A DNA stretch of 37,362 bases from Actinomycetes bacterium (GTDB lineage: Bacteria > Actinomycetota > Acidimicrobiia > Acidimicrobiales > RAAP-2): NCBI GenBank assembly GCA_021807655.1, contig JAKBCT010000005.1, positions 1-37,362 on the forward strand, written 5' to 3'. Shown one piece after another: positions 1 to 6,080 of this stretch. Numbering within the stretch: the first letter of the stretch is position 1; every line of letters begins with the position of its first letter. The position numbers were made by a program, and so were the translations under genes. A model generated the notes under the pieces. It was not told where the DNA came from and searched no databases. It saw nothing but the letters and a program-made list of their open reading frames with translations.

Positions 1-339
1 CACCGCGTGGCGATTCTCAATACCAAACTCCTTCTCATTGGACGGCCAGACGAACTTCGAGAACGGCTGTTCACGCGGGCCGTAGAAGTGCGAACGCGTG
101 TCCCGCTGTCCGACCCGCGCGCAGTCTTCGGAAGACTCGAACAGGTCGAGGGATGGGAGCAGTCCGCCTCCAGCACCTACGAGCTCCACGTGACCGATCC
201 CGATGCGGCGGCACCCGACATTGCGCGAGCGCTCGTCGCGGCCGAAGCGGACGTCTTGTCGCTCGTTGAATCACGACACTCACTCGAAGACGTCTACTTG
301 GAGCTCGTCGACGGGGACGTTGAAGCGAGACGCCGATGA
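1..339 (+). CDS. ABC transporter ATP-binding protein, C-terminal part (cut by window edge)
   Basis: Only the last ~112 residues are in the window. The reading frame is open from base 1, so the start and the Walker motifs lie upstream. What remains is the usual tail of an ABC-2 type export ATPase: a D/HRVAIL strand followed by a GRPDELRERL segment after the H-loop, and the closing SLEDVYLELV motif typical of drug or daunorubicin-type ATPases. Its TGA overlaps the ATG of the next gene (ATGA at 336-339), so it is translationally coupled to the permease. Substrate cannot be inferred from the sequence. Confidence 0.85.
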   Translation, partial: HRVAILNTKLLLIGRPDELRERLFTRAVEVRTRVPLSDPRAVFGRLEQVEGWEQSASSTYELHVTDPDAAAPDIARALVAAEADVLSLVESRHSLEDVYLELVDGDVEARRR

Positions 340-1070
340 ACTTCAGCGGGAGGCGCGTCGGCGCAATCGTTCGTAAAGAGCTCCGCGACTACCGACGCAA
401 CCGCTTCGTGATCTTCACCATGTCGGCGTTGCCCTTGCTATTCATCGTGATGACAATGATCCAGCTCTTCGCGCTCAAAGCGACGATCAGCTCGGCACGG
501 CTCAACGATCGCATCGGCCTCTCGATGCTCTACATGCTGCTCATCCCGACGATGGTCCCCTCGGCGCTCACCGCCTACTCGGTCGTCGGAGAACGAGAGC
601 AGGGTACCCTCGAACCGATCCTCATCACCCCCATCACGCGCGAGGAGTTCCTGGTCGGCAAGGCGCTCGCGGCGTTCGCGCCGACAATCGTGATCGCCTA
701 CGTGCTCTTCGGCGTCTTTCTCGGTGCGGCTGAACTCTTCGCTCACCCCGTCGTCATTTCGGCGATTTTCGAACGCTCGCACGTTCTCATTCAATTACTC
801 TTCACGCCACTACTCGCGGGGTGGGCGATATGGATGGGAATCGCCATCTCGGCGCGCTCGACGGATGTCCGAGCCGCCCAACAGCTCGCCATCGTCGCGA
901 GCCTCCCACCGCTTGTGGTGGTAGCACTCATGTCGTTCAACATCATTCCCGCGTCGGTCCCTCTCGCAATCGGCCTCGCCGTGGGACTGCTCGTCCTTGA
1001 CGTTTACGGCTGGCGCGCGGTCGCCGCGGTGTTCGACCGCGAACGCCTCATTAGCGGCAGTCACGAATGA
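336..1070 (+). CDS. ABC-2 type transporter permease
   Basis: This 244-residue integral membrane protein is the likely partner of the ATPase it overlaps by 4 nt. It begins with the amphipathic stretch IVRKELRDYRRNR, typical of the cytoplasmic elbow of ABC-2 permeases, followed by about six hydrophobic segments (roughly residues 23-45, 60-80, 110-130, 150-175, 180-200, 205-225). The conserved GEREQGTLEPILITPI loop between TM2 and TM3 (about residues 85-100) is the ABC-2 permease/NatB signature. It would form the membrane channel of an exporter of unknown substrate. The pair is complete apart from the missing 5' end of the ATPase. Confidence 0.85.
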   Translation: MNFSGRRVGAIVRKELRDYRRNRFVIFTMSALPLLFIVMTMIQLFALKATISSARLNDRIGLSMLYMLLIPTMVPSALTAYSVVGEREQGTLEPILITPITREEFLVGKALAAFAPTIVIAYVLFGVFLGAAELFAHPVVISAIFERSHVLIQLLFTPLLAGWAIWMGIAISARSTDVRAAQQLAIVASLPPLVVVALMSFNIIPASVPLAIGLAVGLLVLDVYGWRAVAAVFDRERLISGSHE

Positions 1071-1103
1071 AGGACGGCGTTCAGTTCAACCATGGAGGTA
1101 GGT

Positions 1104-1409
1104 GTGTCGACAACCCTCACGCTTTCACGCAACGGCGTCGGTATGGAGTTACGTCGCGGCACCTTTCGCGTCGAGATTGACGGTGTGCAGGTGGGAACGA
1201 TTGATTGGCGCGAGACGAAGGAGTTCGAGATCGAACCCGGCCACCACGTGGTGCAACTTCGTCAAGGACGTTTTCAGAGCCGACAACTAGCGTTCGATGT
1301 CCGTGGCGAAAGTAACGCACCGTTCCGCTGTCACGGCGCCATGATGTGGCCGCGCTGGGTTGCTTCTGCTCTCAAGCCAGACCTCGCGATTTCGCTCGTG
1401 CGCGAGTAG
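1104..1409 (+). CDS. small conserved actinobacterial protein, unknown function
   Basis: The protein is 101 residues from GTG 1104. I chose this start because GGAGG (1094-1098) sits 5 nt before it; the ATG at 1092 would place that Shine-Dalgarno inside the gene. It has no signal peptide or membrane segment. It resembles a family of about 100 residues seen in many actinobacteria with the pattern TLTLSRNGVGMELRRG near the N terminus, a G-H-H strand around EPGHHVVQLRQGR, an FRCHGA motif, and a C terminus ending in KPDLAISLVRE. The beta-rich look suggests a PEGA-like sandwich, but no function is known to me. It lies 33 nt after the permease and may be cotranscribed. Confidence 0.7.
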   Translation: MSTTLTLSRNGVGMELRRGTFRVEIDGVQVGTIDWRETKEFEIEPGHHVVQLRQGRFQSRQLAFDVRGESNAPFRCHGAMMWPRWVASALKPDLAISLVRE

Positions 1410-1440
1410 ACGACAAAGCCCGATCGCCGCGTCAACTAAC

Positions 1441-1652
1441 AAAAGTCTGCGAGGCGTGAAACTTAATCATCAGATCTTCGACTCGCTCGCCGGGGCCAAG
1501 GTCGTGCTCGAGGACCACAGGATCGATTGCATCGTGAACCGAGCCCACAGCACTCACGATTGCAAAACTCCCGCCGCGTTCGCCGCCGAGTGGCTCAGCC
1601 AGCAAGGACAACCACCCGCATTGTGAGTTGACCAACGTTCGGGGACCGGTCA
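1441..1652 (+). mobile_element. IS3-family transposase remnant (ORF B C-terminus plus right end)
   Basis: The frame ending at TGA 1624-1626 reads as the last ~60 residues of an IS3-type DDE integrase: LRGVKLNHQIFDSLAGAKVV, then EDHRIDCIVNRAHSTHDCKT, then PAAFAAEWL and QPPAL. This matches the family pattern of E-LN-E-F-L-EA, EDWR-DYN-RPHS-LG and TPAEFA. Catalytic residues lie upstream and are missing, and conserved positions are decayed (W to H in EDWR, YN lost). The stop is followed by GGGGACCGGTCA (1641-1652), which looks like a right terminal inverted repeat of such elements. No left end is present, since the conserved gene ends only 31 nt upstream. It is a dead fragment marking past insertion. 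Confidence 0.65.
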
Positions 1653-1803
1653 GAAGGACGACTTCATGGAGGTGATAGCACTTCAGTTTCACGCACAATG
1701 TGCTTATTCCGTAGGGCTGAGCGGGTCTATTCGTCTATCGACTACGCCTCACCTGGCGTCACTCGGATCGTACGAATTGCCGCTGCAGAAGTGAACGGCA
1801 AAC

Positions 1804-1825
1804 CGTTGACCAGACAGGGTCAACG
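1804..1825 (-). terminator. hairpin downstream of the DHFR-like gene
   Basis: A perfect 8-bp stem (CGTTGACC 1804-1811, GGTCAACG 1818-1825) with a 6-nt loop lies 31 nt beyond the stop of the minus-strand reductase gene. Read on the minus strand it is followed by GTTTG rather than a long U run, so it is a weak intrinsic terminator candidate at best. The rest of 1653-1855 holds nothing I recognise. Confidence 0.35.
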
Positions 1826-1855
1826 AATCGCACCGATGTCCCAGTTGTCTGACAG

Positions 1856-2500
1856 TTAGCGCCGCCAGAAGAAGAGATGCGTCACTCCGCTCGGGCTCGG
1901 TACCTTTTCTAGGTAGAAGCGGTCGACGAGATCTTCGGGACTGTCCCACAGTCTTTCGCCGCGACCAAGTTCGATGGGCACAACCGCGAAATGCATTTGG
2001 TCGACGAGATCAGCGTCGAGAAACTCGCGCACCGTGGCGACGCCACCACCGAGGCGCACGTCTTTGCCATCGGCCGCCTCGAACGCCTGCGCGAGTGCAT
2101 CCTGGGGCGACGCGTCAAGAAAATGGAACGTCGTGTCCCCCAAGGCAATCGAAGGGCGCAGATGATGCGTGAGGACGAACACCGGCGTGTGGAACGGCGT
2201 ATCGTCGCCCCACCACCCTTCCCAGTCGAAGTCTTCCCACGGTCCGCGCTGGGGGCCAAACTTATTGCGCCCCATAATTTCGGCACCGATGTTCCGCGTG
2301 AAGTCGCGAGTGCAGTAGTCGTCAAGACCGAACGTTCCCCCCGGCTCGGTTCGATTGACCCAGTGCGCGGTCGCTCCCGCCCACGAAAAGAGCTCGGCGG
2401 GGTTCGCGTGACCGAATGGGTGTTCGAGACTTTGCCCCTCACCGGAGCCGTAGCCATCGCTCGACACCATGAAATTGTGTACACGGAGCGCCTGCGTCAT
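1856..2500 (-). CDS. dihydrofolate reductase / RibD C-terminal family protein
   Basis: The 214-residue protein belongs to the small actinobacterial reductases related to the C-terminal domain of RibD and to dihydrofolate reductase, which bind NADPH; the true substrate of this branch is usually unknown. Visible family marks are the opening strand LRVHNFMVSSDGYGSG, EIMGRNKFGP (about residues 94-103), the strand TPVFVLTHH, the nucleotide-binding motif RLGGGVATVREFLDADLVD (about residues 150-168) and a final strand HLFFWRR. Start: ATG 2500 on the minus strand with GGGAAGG 6 nt before it. It is a single gene between the IS3 remnant and the toxin-antitoxin modules, so it may be island cargo. Confidence 0.85.
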   Translation of the reverse strand: MTQALRVHNFMVSSDGYGSGEGQSLEHPFGHANPAELFSWAGATAHWVNRTEPGGTFGLDDYCTRDFTRNIGAEIMGRNKFGPQRGPWEDFDWEGWWGDDTPFHTPVFVLTHHLRPSIALGDTTFHFLDASPQDALAQAFEAADGKDVRLGGGVATVREFLDADLVDQMHFAVVPIELGRGERLWDSPEDLVDRFYLEKVPSPSGVTHLFFWRR

Positions 2501-2589
2501 AAGATGCCTTCCCGATCACGCAACGGCCCGCGAAATCTAGCCACATCCTAAAATGAGCTGCTCAAGGCTTGCTGTCAAGGACTTCGGGA

Positions 2590-2614
2590 GACCTTGGGTC
2601 ACACAATACGAACC
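2590..2614. repeat. copy 1 of a 25-nt direct repeat upstream of vapBC
   Basis: This 25-nt stretch matches 3505-3529 at 22 of 25 positions (differences at repeat positions 8, 18 and 20); the shared core is GTCACACAA. It starts 130 nt before the vapB start, and the second copy lies 65 nt before the second antitoxin gene. Function unknown. Confidence 0.55.
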
Positions 2615-2688
2615 GCGACGAATCCGTTTTGGGCATGCCAAAACAGCGTTGGGCGTATCGAAAACCACGATCAATCTTGCAGCCAAGG

Positions 2689-2713
2689 ATTGTAGCACTC
2701 ATTATGCTACAAT
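2689..2713 (+). promoter_or_regulatory. vapBC operator overlapping the -10 box
   Basis: A perfect inverted repeat, ATTGTAGCA (2689-2697) and TGCTACAAT (2705-2713), with a 7-nt spacer CTCATTA. The right arm contains the -10 box TACAAT (2708-2713), which ends 6 nt before the GTG start at 2720, giving a leaderless transcript. The geometry is that expected of an autoregulatory site bound by the VapB or VapBC complex; that binding is inferred. Confidence 0.7.
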
Positions 2714-2719
2714 CCCGAG

Positions 2720-2998
2720 GTGACCAGAATTGGAATACGGGAGCTTCGCCAGCACGCCAGCCGCTACCTCGAGCAAGTTAAGGCGGGCGAAGTCGTCGAA
2801 GTCACCGAACGAGGAAAACTGATCGCCCTATTGGTGCCACCGACCCCGGCCGTCGCCTCGCGGGACCGACTCATTGCCTCGGGTCGACTCATCGCGGCTA
2901 GAAATGCACTTCGAATACCAACACACCGACACGCCGCTCGCACCAATAACACCGCATCGCAAGCGCTCACTGAACTACGTGAGGATCGGTTGGCGTGA
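2720..2998 (+). CDS. vapB: VapB-type antitoxin (Phd/YefM fold)
   Basis: A 92-residue protein with an N-terminal Phd/YefM DNA-binding domain: RIGIRELRQHASRYLEQVKA, then GEVVEVTERGKLIALLVPP (residues 1-45). The C-terminal half, ending in SQALTELREDRLA, is the toxin-wrapping tail usual in actinobacterial VapB proteins. Its last codons overlap the toxin start by 4 nt (GTGA at 2995-2998). It should neutralise VapC and repress its own operon through the inverted repeat just upstream. The GTG 2720 start fits the leaderless -10 box 6 nt before it. The family assignment is clear from the N terminus; which branch it belongs to is less certain. Confidence 0.85.
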   Translation: MTRIGIRELRQHASRYLEQVKAGEVVEVTERGKLIALLVPPTPAVASRDRLIASGRLIAARNALRIPTHRHAARTNNTASQALTELREDRLA

Positions 2999-3387
2999 TC
3001 TATATCGACACGTCAGCCCTCGTGAAGCTACTGTTCGACGAGCCCGAGAGCTCGGCGCTCGCGGACTGGCTAACCCTAAAGGCCGACATTCCTAAGGTCA
3101 GCAGCGATCTATCAACCGTTGAGCTACTTCGTACGTGCCAGCGAATCGATGAATCACTGGTTGGCGACGCCCGACGGCTACTGGAGGGGGTCGACCTCGT
3201 GCCCATTGATCACGTAATCGTTGAGCAAGCCGCAATCCTGATCCCCCACGAACTGCGGAGTCTTGATGCGATCCACCTCGCAAGCGCGTTGTCTCTGAGC
3301 GACGACCTCACCGATTTCGTCGCCTATGACGTTCGCCTCTGCTCGGCTGCCCTGAATGCGGGGCTGCCGGTGATGTCGCCTACGTAG
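2995..3387 (+). CDS. vapC: VapC-type PIN-domain ribonuclease toxin
   Basis: A 130-residue PIN domain, the normal size for VapC. The acidic metal site is visible: D5 in YIDTSALVKLL, E42 in STVELLRTC, an Asp in LRSLDAIHLASAL (about residue 92) and an Asp in AYDVRLCSAA (about residue 113). VapC toxins cut RNA, often tRNA or the 23S sarcin-ricin loop; the target here cannot be read from sequence. It overlaps vapB by 4 nt. All four acidic positions are intact, so the toxin looks active. The ORF ends before a 182-nt gap that contains the second copy of the 25-nt repeat. Confidence 0.88.
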   Translation: MIYIDTSALVKLLFDEPESSALADWLTLKADIPKVSSDLSTVELLRTCQRIDESLVGDARRLLEGVDLVPIDHVIVEQAAILIPHELRSLDAIHLASALSLSDDLTDFVAYDVRLCSAALNAGLPVMSPT

Positions 3388-3504
3388 CGCATCGACCTGC
3401 TCAACTCAAGATCAGCGAATGCCTCTCGCAGGAGGCTATCCCCTCCGACCAAAGTCGAGAAGGAATGTCCGAGCAAGATGCGATTCGCGCGTTCAATACT
3501 TGTG

Positions 3505-3529
3505 GACCTTGAGTCACACAACAAGAACC
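3505..3529. repeat. copy 2 of the 25-nt direct repeat, upstream of the second toxin-antitoxin operon
   Basis: It matches 2590-2614 at 22 of 25 positions and starts 915 bp downstream of it, so the two copies bracket vapBC. It lies just before the -35 region of the next promoter. It could be a shared regulatory site or the junction of a cassette-like insertion. Confidence 0.55.
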
Positions 3530-3534
3530 ATAAG

Positions 3535-3562
3535 TTCACGGTCGATCGGTTAACGCTATAAT
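3535..3562 (+). promoter_or_regulatory. promoter of the second toxin-antitoxin operon
   Basis: TATAAT (3557-3562) is a perfect -10 box, with a -35-like TTCACG (3535-3540) 16 nt upstream. The -10 box ends 7 nt before ATG 3570, so the transcript is expected to start at or next to the start codon. Confidence 0.7.
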
Positions 3563-3569
3563 TCTGTAC

Positions 3570-3860
3570 ATGACCACGCTGCCCATTGCCGATGCCCGCG
3601 CCCAGTTGTCCAAATTGGTCGACGAAGCCAGTACGACGCACGAACGGATCGAAATCACGAAGAACGGACGCCGAGCCGCCGTGCTCATGGGGGCCGACGA
3701 CTACGACGCCATGCGCGAGACAATTGCCGTGTTGTCCGACCCTGCGCTGCTGCTCGCTCACCAGGAGGGTGTACAAGCGCTTTCGGAAGGTGATGTCCTC
3801 GACAGTGATCAACTCGCCGAGGCAATGAAGAATGTCGGGCGCAGTGTCGAAACCAAGTAG
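3570..3860 (+). CDS. YefM/Phd-family antitoxin
   Basis: A 96-residue antitoxin with the canonical Phd/YefM N terminus: TTLPIADARAQLSKLVDEA, then RIEITKNGRRAAVLMGADDY (residues 2-50). The C-terminal part, DPALLLAHQEGVQALSEGDV, is the helical toxin-binding segment. Start ATG 3570 is supported by the leaderless promoter 7 nt before it. The gene overlaps the downstream toxin ORF, so the two are coupled. It is probably a DNA-binding autorepressor, but unlike the first module I see no clear inverted repeat around its -10 box. Confidence 0.88.
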   Translation: MTTLPIADARAQLSKLVDEASTTHERIEITKNGRRAAVLMGADDYDAMRETIAVLSDPALLLAHQEGVQALSEGDVLDSDQLAEAMKNVGRSVETK

Positions 3861-4128
3861 GGAACGTTACAACGTCCTCATCGCCCGATCGGCAGTAAAG
3901 ACTCTCTCCGAAGCGCTCCCCGAGAAGATCGCGCATGCGGTGTATGAGTTCATAATCGGGCTACTGCTCGACAACCCTCAGCGGGTTGGAAAACCGCTCG
4001 GGCCACCTCTCGCGCCGGCGTACTCAGCTCGGCGCGGCGACTATCGAGTGCTGTACTTCATTGACGACGCCACGCACACGGTGAAGGTGACCGCAATCAG
4101 ACATCGTGCAGACGCATATCGATGGTGA
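3832..4128 (+). CDS. RelE/ParE-family toxin
   Basis: A 98-residue protein of the RelE/ParE fold. Family features: YNVLIARSAVKTLSEALP at the N terminus, the DNPQRVGKPLGPPL turn, ARRGDYRVLYFIDD with the conserved Arg, and a C-terminal VTAIRHRADAYRW that supplies the basic His/Arg residues usual in RelE ribonucleases acting on ribosome-bound mRNA. Start is uncertain: ATG 3832 overlaps the antitoxin by 29 nt, and GTG 3844 would give 94 residues with 17 nt overlap and a more usual N terminus. The bacteriostatic role is inferred from the family. It lies directly next to the 3' side of the tRNA gene. Confidence 0.87.
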   Translation: MSGAVSKPSRERYNVLIARSAVKTLSEALPEKIAHAVYEFIIGLLLDNPQRVGKPLGPPLAPAYSARRGDYRVLYFIDDATHTVKVTAIRHRADAYRW

Positions 4129-4181
4129 ACCACCGAGTCCAATCACTTCCGCGACTGAACGATTCGCGCAATCGGATTTTG

Positions 4182-4255
4182 TGGGCGCTGAGGGACTCGA
4201 ACCCCCGACCTGCTGAGTGTAAATCAGCTGCTCTAACCAACTGAGCTAAGCGCCC
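4182..4255 (-). tRNA. tRNA-Val (anticodon UAC)
   Basis: On the minus strand a full cloverleaf folds: acceptor GGGCGCT pairing with AGCGCCC plus discriminator A, D arm GCTC/GAGC, anticodon stem GCTGA/TCAGC with loop TTTACAC (anticodon TAC, reading GUA), a 5-nt variable loop and T arm GGGGG-TTCGAGT-CCCTC with one G-T wobble. CCA is not encoded. The toxin-antitoxin island lies on its 3' side, the side used by integrating elements. Confidence 0.95.
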
Positions 4256-4352
4256 GAAGCCACCAGCCTAAACCAGCCACACAACCGCCCACTCTCCGAT
4301 TGGACCTAGGTTGGAATCAGGTTCCGTCCTGTCACTGCCGTAATCCGTACGG

Positions 4353-4359
4353 AAAGGAG
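4353..4359 (+). promoter_or_regulatory. ribosome binding site that fixes the CHAD start
   Basis: AAAGGAG lies 6 nt before GTG 4366, which rules out the more upstream ATG at 4300. This is one of the few strong Shine-Dalgarno sites in the window. Confidence 0.75.
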
Positions 4360-4365
4360 TTGAGC

Positions 4366-5268
4366 GTGACGAACTCTGGCTTCTCCGCCCGTGATTTCGT
4401 GAGCGACGTCATCGGCCGCGAGATCGGTCAGATGCTACGGCACACACCGGTTGCACGTCTTGGAATGGATCCCGAGGGAATCCACCAACTGCGTGTGGCG
4501 TCACGTCGACTTCGCTCCGAACTTCGACTACTCCATCCAATGCTCAACGACGAATGGTACGCAACAACGACGAAAGATCTGGCGTGGCTGGGGCGCACGC
4601 TCGGGGGGTATCGCGATACCGATGTGCTGATCGCGCTGCTCGAGGAGTTCGCCATGGCGGACCACAGTCTCGACCCATCCGTCATCGCTCGAGCGACCGA
4701 CAATCGACATCAGCACCAGCGTCGAGTTATACGGACTCTTTCTCGACAACAGTACGTCTCGCTCGTGGTGTCGCTCGCCCGCAGTGTCGTTCGTCCGCCA
4801 CTGCGCCGTTCGCACGCCGATCCCGAGACCATCATCACATCACAGCTCGGCGAGTCATGGAACGACCTACGCGCTGCGTCCTCCGGCGCAACTGACGATC
4901 CGGCGGATCTCCATCAAATCCGGATCCTGACGAAACGGGCCCGTTACGCCACCGAGATCGCGACCCCAATCATCGGCGAAGGCGCGCACGCCATTGTCGA
5001 GCGGTTCGTCGCGATCCAAGATTCGCTCGGCCATCAACGCGACCTCGTGGCGGTTCGTCAGTTCGTTACCGAGTGGTACAACTCACCCCAGGCCGTTCGC
5101 GGCATCGATCCAGCCGACGCGCGCGAGACGTGGTTGAGCGTCATCAGCGCAACGGGTCGAGTCAGCGCCGACACCTGGCGTGAACCGTTGGCCGAAGCGA
5201 TCGTCTTGATCGATGACATGGATATCCGTCCGTCAGAGCGGACCAATGTTGATGAGTTCCGCCAATAG
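4366..5268 (+). CDS. CHAD domain protein
   Basis: A 300-residue all-helical CHAD (conserved histidine alpha-helical) protein. Two homologous helical halves each carry the His-rich signature: GIHQLRVASRRLRSELRLL near residue 40 and DLHQIRILTKRARYATEIA in the second half. The many Arg/Lys residues on these helices form the basic surface that binds polyphosphate in characterised CHAD proteins. There is no fused CYTH domain, so this is a stand-alone CHAD. GTG 4366 is chosen for its Shine-Dalgarno. The gene converges with, and overlaps by 36 nt, the minus-strand phosphatase gene. Confidence 0.88.
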   Translation: MTNSGFSARDFVSDVIGREIGQMLRHTPVARLGMDPEGIHQLRVASRRLRSELRLLHPMLNDEWYATTTKDLAWLGRTLGGYRDTDVLIALLEEFAMADHSLDPSVIARATDNRHQHQRRVIRTLSRQQYVSLVVSLARSVVRPPLRRSHADPETIITSQLGESWNDLRAASSGATDDPADLHQIRILTKRARYATEIATPIIGEGAHAIVERFVAIQDSLGHQRDLVAVRQFVTEWYNSPQAVRGIDPADARETWLSVISATGRVSADTWREPLAEAIVLIDDMDIRPSERTNVDEFRQ

Positions 5269-5961
5269 TTGCGCAGTCGCAGCGATGAGCGGGCGACGAA
5301 CCACCGCCGCATCAGTCACGAGATCCTCGCCACGGTAGTCGACGCCCACCGCACCCGCTTCACGAGCGATCAAGAGCCCAGCCAGATAGTCCCAGGGATT
5401 CAGGGTCGACCGTTGGGCGACGGCGTAGGCATCGAGCGAACCATCCGCGACCAGACAGATCTCAAGGCTCGCTGCGCCAAGGGCTCGAAACTGCGCCCAT
5501 CCCGCATGGCGTGTCGGCAGTCCCGAGAACGCGACGATCGCGTCGCCCAGACGCGTACACCCACTCGCGCCAATGGCCACTCCATCGCGGGTTGCTCCCG
5601 AACCTCGCTCTGCTTCGTAGGCGATGTCGGTCGAGTGGTTCACGACGTAACCGGCCACAAGTTCGTCACCCGACATCACCGCGAGGCTCGTCGCGTAGAA
5701 CGGCACGCCATGATCGCAATTCGTCGATCCATCGATTGGGTCGACGATCACGGTTAGGGGCCCCGATCCCGTTACGCCGGACTCTTCACTCACCACACGC
5801 CAGCCCGCTGCACCGAGCACCCGTCGCGCCACTTCGTCGGCCACCACGTCGAGGTGGTACTGAGTCTCTCGAAGACCGGAGTAGCCGCGCCCTCGGTGCG
5901 ATTCGATCGATCGGCCAATCTCATCGGCGCACTCTCGCAGACGGTCGAACAGATCACTCAT
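5233..5961 (-). CDS. inositol monophosphatase-family phosphatase
   Basis: A 242-residue member of the Mg/Li-sensitive phosphatase family (inositol monophosphatase, FBPase class IV, HisN-like, CysQ). Metal-binding motifs are present: SEESG (about residues 58-62), the core DPIDGSTNCDHG (about residues 74-85) and the C-terminal NPWDYLAGLLIAREAGA. It would hydrolyse a sugar or inositol phosphate; the sequence does not decide which. It begins with ATG 5961 behind a leaderless -10 box and runs divergently from the GH3 gene. Its 3' end overlaps the CHAD gene tail by 36 nt. Confidence 0.88.
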   Translation of the reverse strand: MSDLFDRLRECADEIGRSIESHRGRGYSGLRETQYHLDVVADEVARRVLGAAGWRVVSEESGVTGSGPLTVIVDPIDGSTNCDHGVPFYATSLAVMSGDELVAGYVVNHSTDIAYEAERGSGATRDGVAIGASGCTRLGDAIVAFSGLPTRHAGWAQFRALGAASLEICLVADGSLDAYAVAQRSTLNPWDYLAGLLIAREAGAVGVDYRGEDLVTDAAVVRRPLIAATAQLLAELINIGPL

Positions 5962-5968
5962 CGAATCA

Positions 5969-5974
5969 ACCGTA
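5969..5974 (-). promoter_or_regulatory. leaderless -10 box of the phosphatase gene
   Basis: TACGGT on the minus strand, ending 7 nt before ATG 5961. No Shine-Dalgarno is present. Confidence 0.55.
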
Positions 5975-6080
5975 TCGGGATACGGCTCGTGGATGGCACG
6001 AGCCGAAGGTCGAGTATCCCCCTACACTTCTTAACGGCGGAACCCGACTCGTCGGGGCAACGAGACTACTGGAGACGTCG

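Noticed and set aside
1432..1698. A minus-strand 88-residue open frame
   Set aside because: It is the shadow of the IS3 remnant, which has clear family motifs in the plus frame.
4182..4255. tRNA-Val as attachment site with a duplicated 3' end on the far side of the island
   Set aside because: I searched 1410-4170 by eye for the tRNA 3' segment and did not find a second copy, and no integrase gene is present. The island idea rests on position only.
5511..6080. Upstream extension of the GH3 frame
   Set aside because: It lies antisense to the phosphatase gene, is Arg/Pro/Ser-rich, and precedes a clear signal peptide that begins at ATG 6081.
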